Source: Symbiodinium natans (taxonomy: Eukaryota > Sar > Dinophyceae > Suessiales > Symbiodiniaceae). From it: DNA of 64,000 nt. Below, one piece after another: positions 63,720 through 64,000 of the stretch. Each line of letters starts with the position of its first letter. Position 1 is the stretch's first letter. Position numbers and translations under genes: made by a program. Below the pieces are notes generated by a model. The model was not told the DNA's origin and did no database searches. It saw nothing but the letters and a program-made list of their open reading frames with translations. The stretch is from assembly GCA_905221605.1 (NCBI GenBank), contig CAJNDS010002701.1, positions 546,501 through 610,500 of the forward strand, read 5' to 3'.

Positions 63720-64000
63720 GCTATGACTTACAGTCGCGGACTTGATCTTCCCGCGGCAGGATTCCTGCGTGCGCAAATAAAAAGAGACTTACATGTTGCT
63801 GTGCTGGTTTATAACAAGAACAGCAAGCTTGCGTCACAGTCATGCGTGCTAAGGAAATGGTTGTATTATTCTTACGCGCCACGTGAACGTGGTGCAATCA
63901 TCATAACAGCGGAAACACCAATGATACGTTTTTTTTCCAGCTTGAAATTGATTTATTTTCTTTCTAACAACATGAATGGTTCAAGTAATGAAAATCTGCT
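63720..64000. other. Start of the 3' noncoding region of copy 2
   Basis: Identical by eye to 41904-42184 of copy 1. Contains no gene. Confidence 0.6.

Larger units (their letters stand above)
49989..64000 (+). mobile_element. Large duplicated coding unit, copy 2 (intact reading frames; both ends open)
   Basis: Matches 28201-42184 with only scattered substitutions and short indels; by eye well above 99% identical. Here the giant gene and the transposase are uninterrupted apart from introns. The unit runs to the window edge, so neither terminal inverted repeats nor target-site duplications can be looked for. The noncoding left part (49989 to about 52650) carries the same two tandem repeat families as copy 1 (about 50852-51390 and 51850-52540). 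See copy 1 for the reasons to call it a transposon. Confidence 0.75.

Noticed and set aside
28201-64000. Long terminal repeats or terminal inverted repeats for the large element
   Set aside because: Neither terminus of copy 2 is in the window and I found no convincing match between the two sides of copy 1; ends are left undefined.

Overview
This is eukaryotic nuclear DNA, most likely from a dinoflagellate of the Symbiodiniaceae type. The reasons are degenerate TTTAGGG-type telomere-like repeats (46.9-49.2 kb), a head-to-tail array of genes on one strand, a LINE with an apurinic-type endonuclease, GT-AG introns inside an otherwise open giant gene, and many complex satellites. There is no bacterial or phage signature. 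The taxon is inferred; the sequence does not prove it.

1-14.4 kb: every gene is on the minus strand and they are closely spaced. In transcription order (right to left) they are a LINE ORF2 (endonuclease, reverse transcriptase, zinc-finger region, ubiquitin-specific-protease-like C-terminus; split by one frameshift), a 363-aa unknown, a 634-aa unknown, a frameshifted dual-specificity phosphatase, a proline-rich protein, a 414-aa unknown and a gene cut by the window edge. Scattered through this array are 17 copies of a tiny hairpin. A nearly invariant 17-nt core (AGGAGGNGACCTCACTC on the plus strand) is enclosed by outer arms that differ at each copy but are usually complementary to each other. 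All copies point the same way. They lie between genes, at stop codons or in frame inside genes, and none is seen outside this array.

14.5-27.2 kb: a repeat landscape. It holds trinucleotide and hexanucleotide microsatellites, a 112-bp satellite of about 21 units, an ATTTAAAT higher-order satellite, a 39-bp palindromic satellite, a 174-bp dyad satellite, a ~90-bp repeat, and one small basic zinc-knuckle-like gene whose stop codon lies in the first of four 227-bp repeats.

28.2-42.2 kb and 50.0-64.0 kb: two nearly identical copies of a large coding unit of at least 14 kb. The second begins directly at a 100-N assembly gap. The better copy encodes peptidase-like exons, zinc-ribbon ORFs, an F-box/RING-like protein, a giant protein (PD-(D/E)XK nuclease, D5-type SF3 helicase with Walker-A Lys replaced by Gln, family-A/TV-Pol-like polymerase, Cys/His peptidase-like domain, C2H2 finger) and a DDE-type transposase-like protein. 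This looks like a self-replicating (self-synthesising) DNA transposon of a kind I cannot match to a named class. In the first copy the same genes are broken by a precise 1.27-kb inversion and three small indels.

42.2-49.9 kb: noncoding, with local tandem duplications, a ~184-bp repeat family and the telomere-like tract, which suggests a subtelomeric or interstitial-telomere setting. All calls come from reading the sequence. No database search, folding or alignment program was run.
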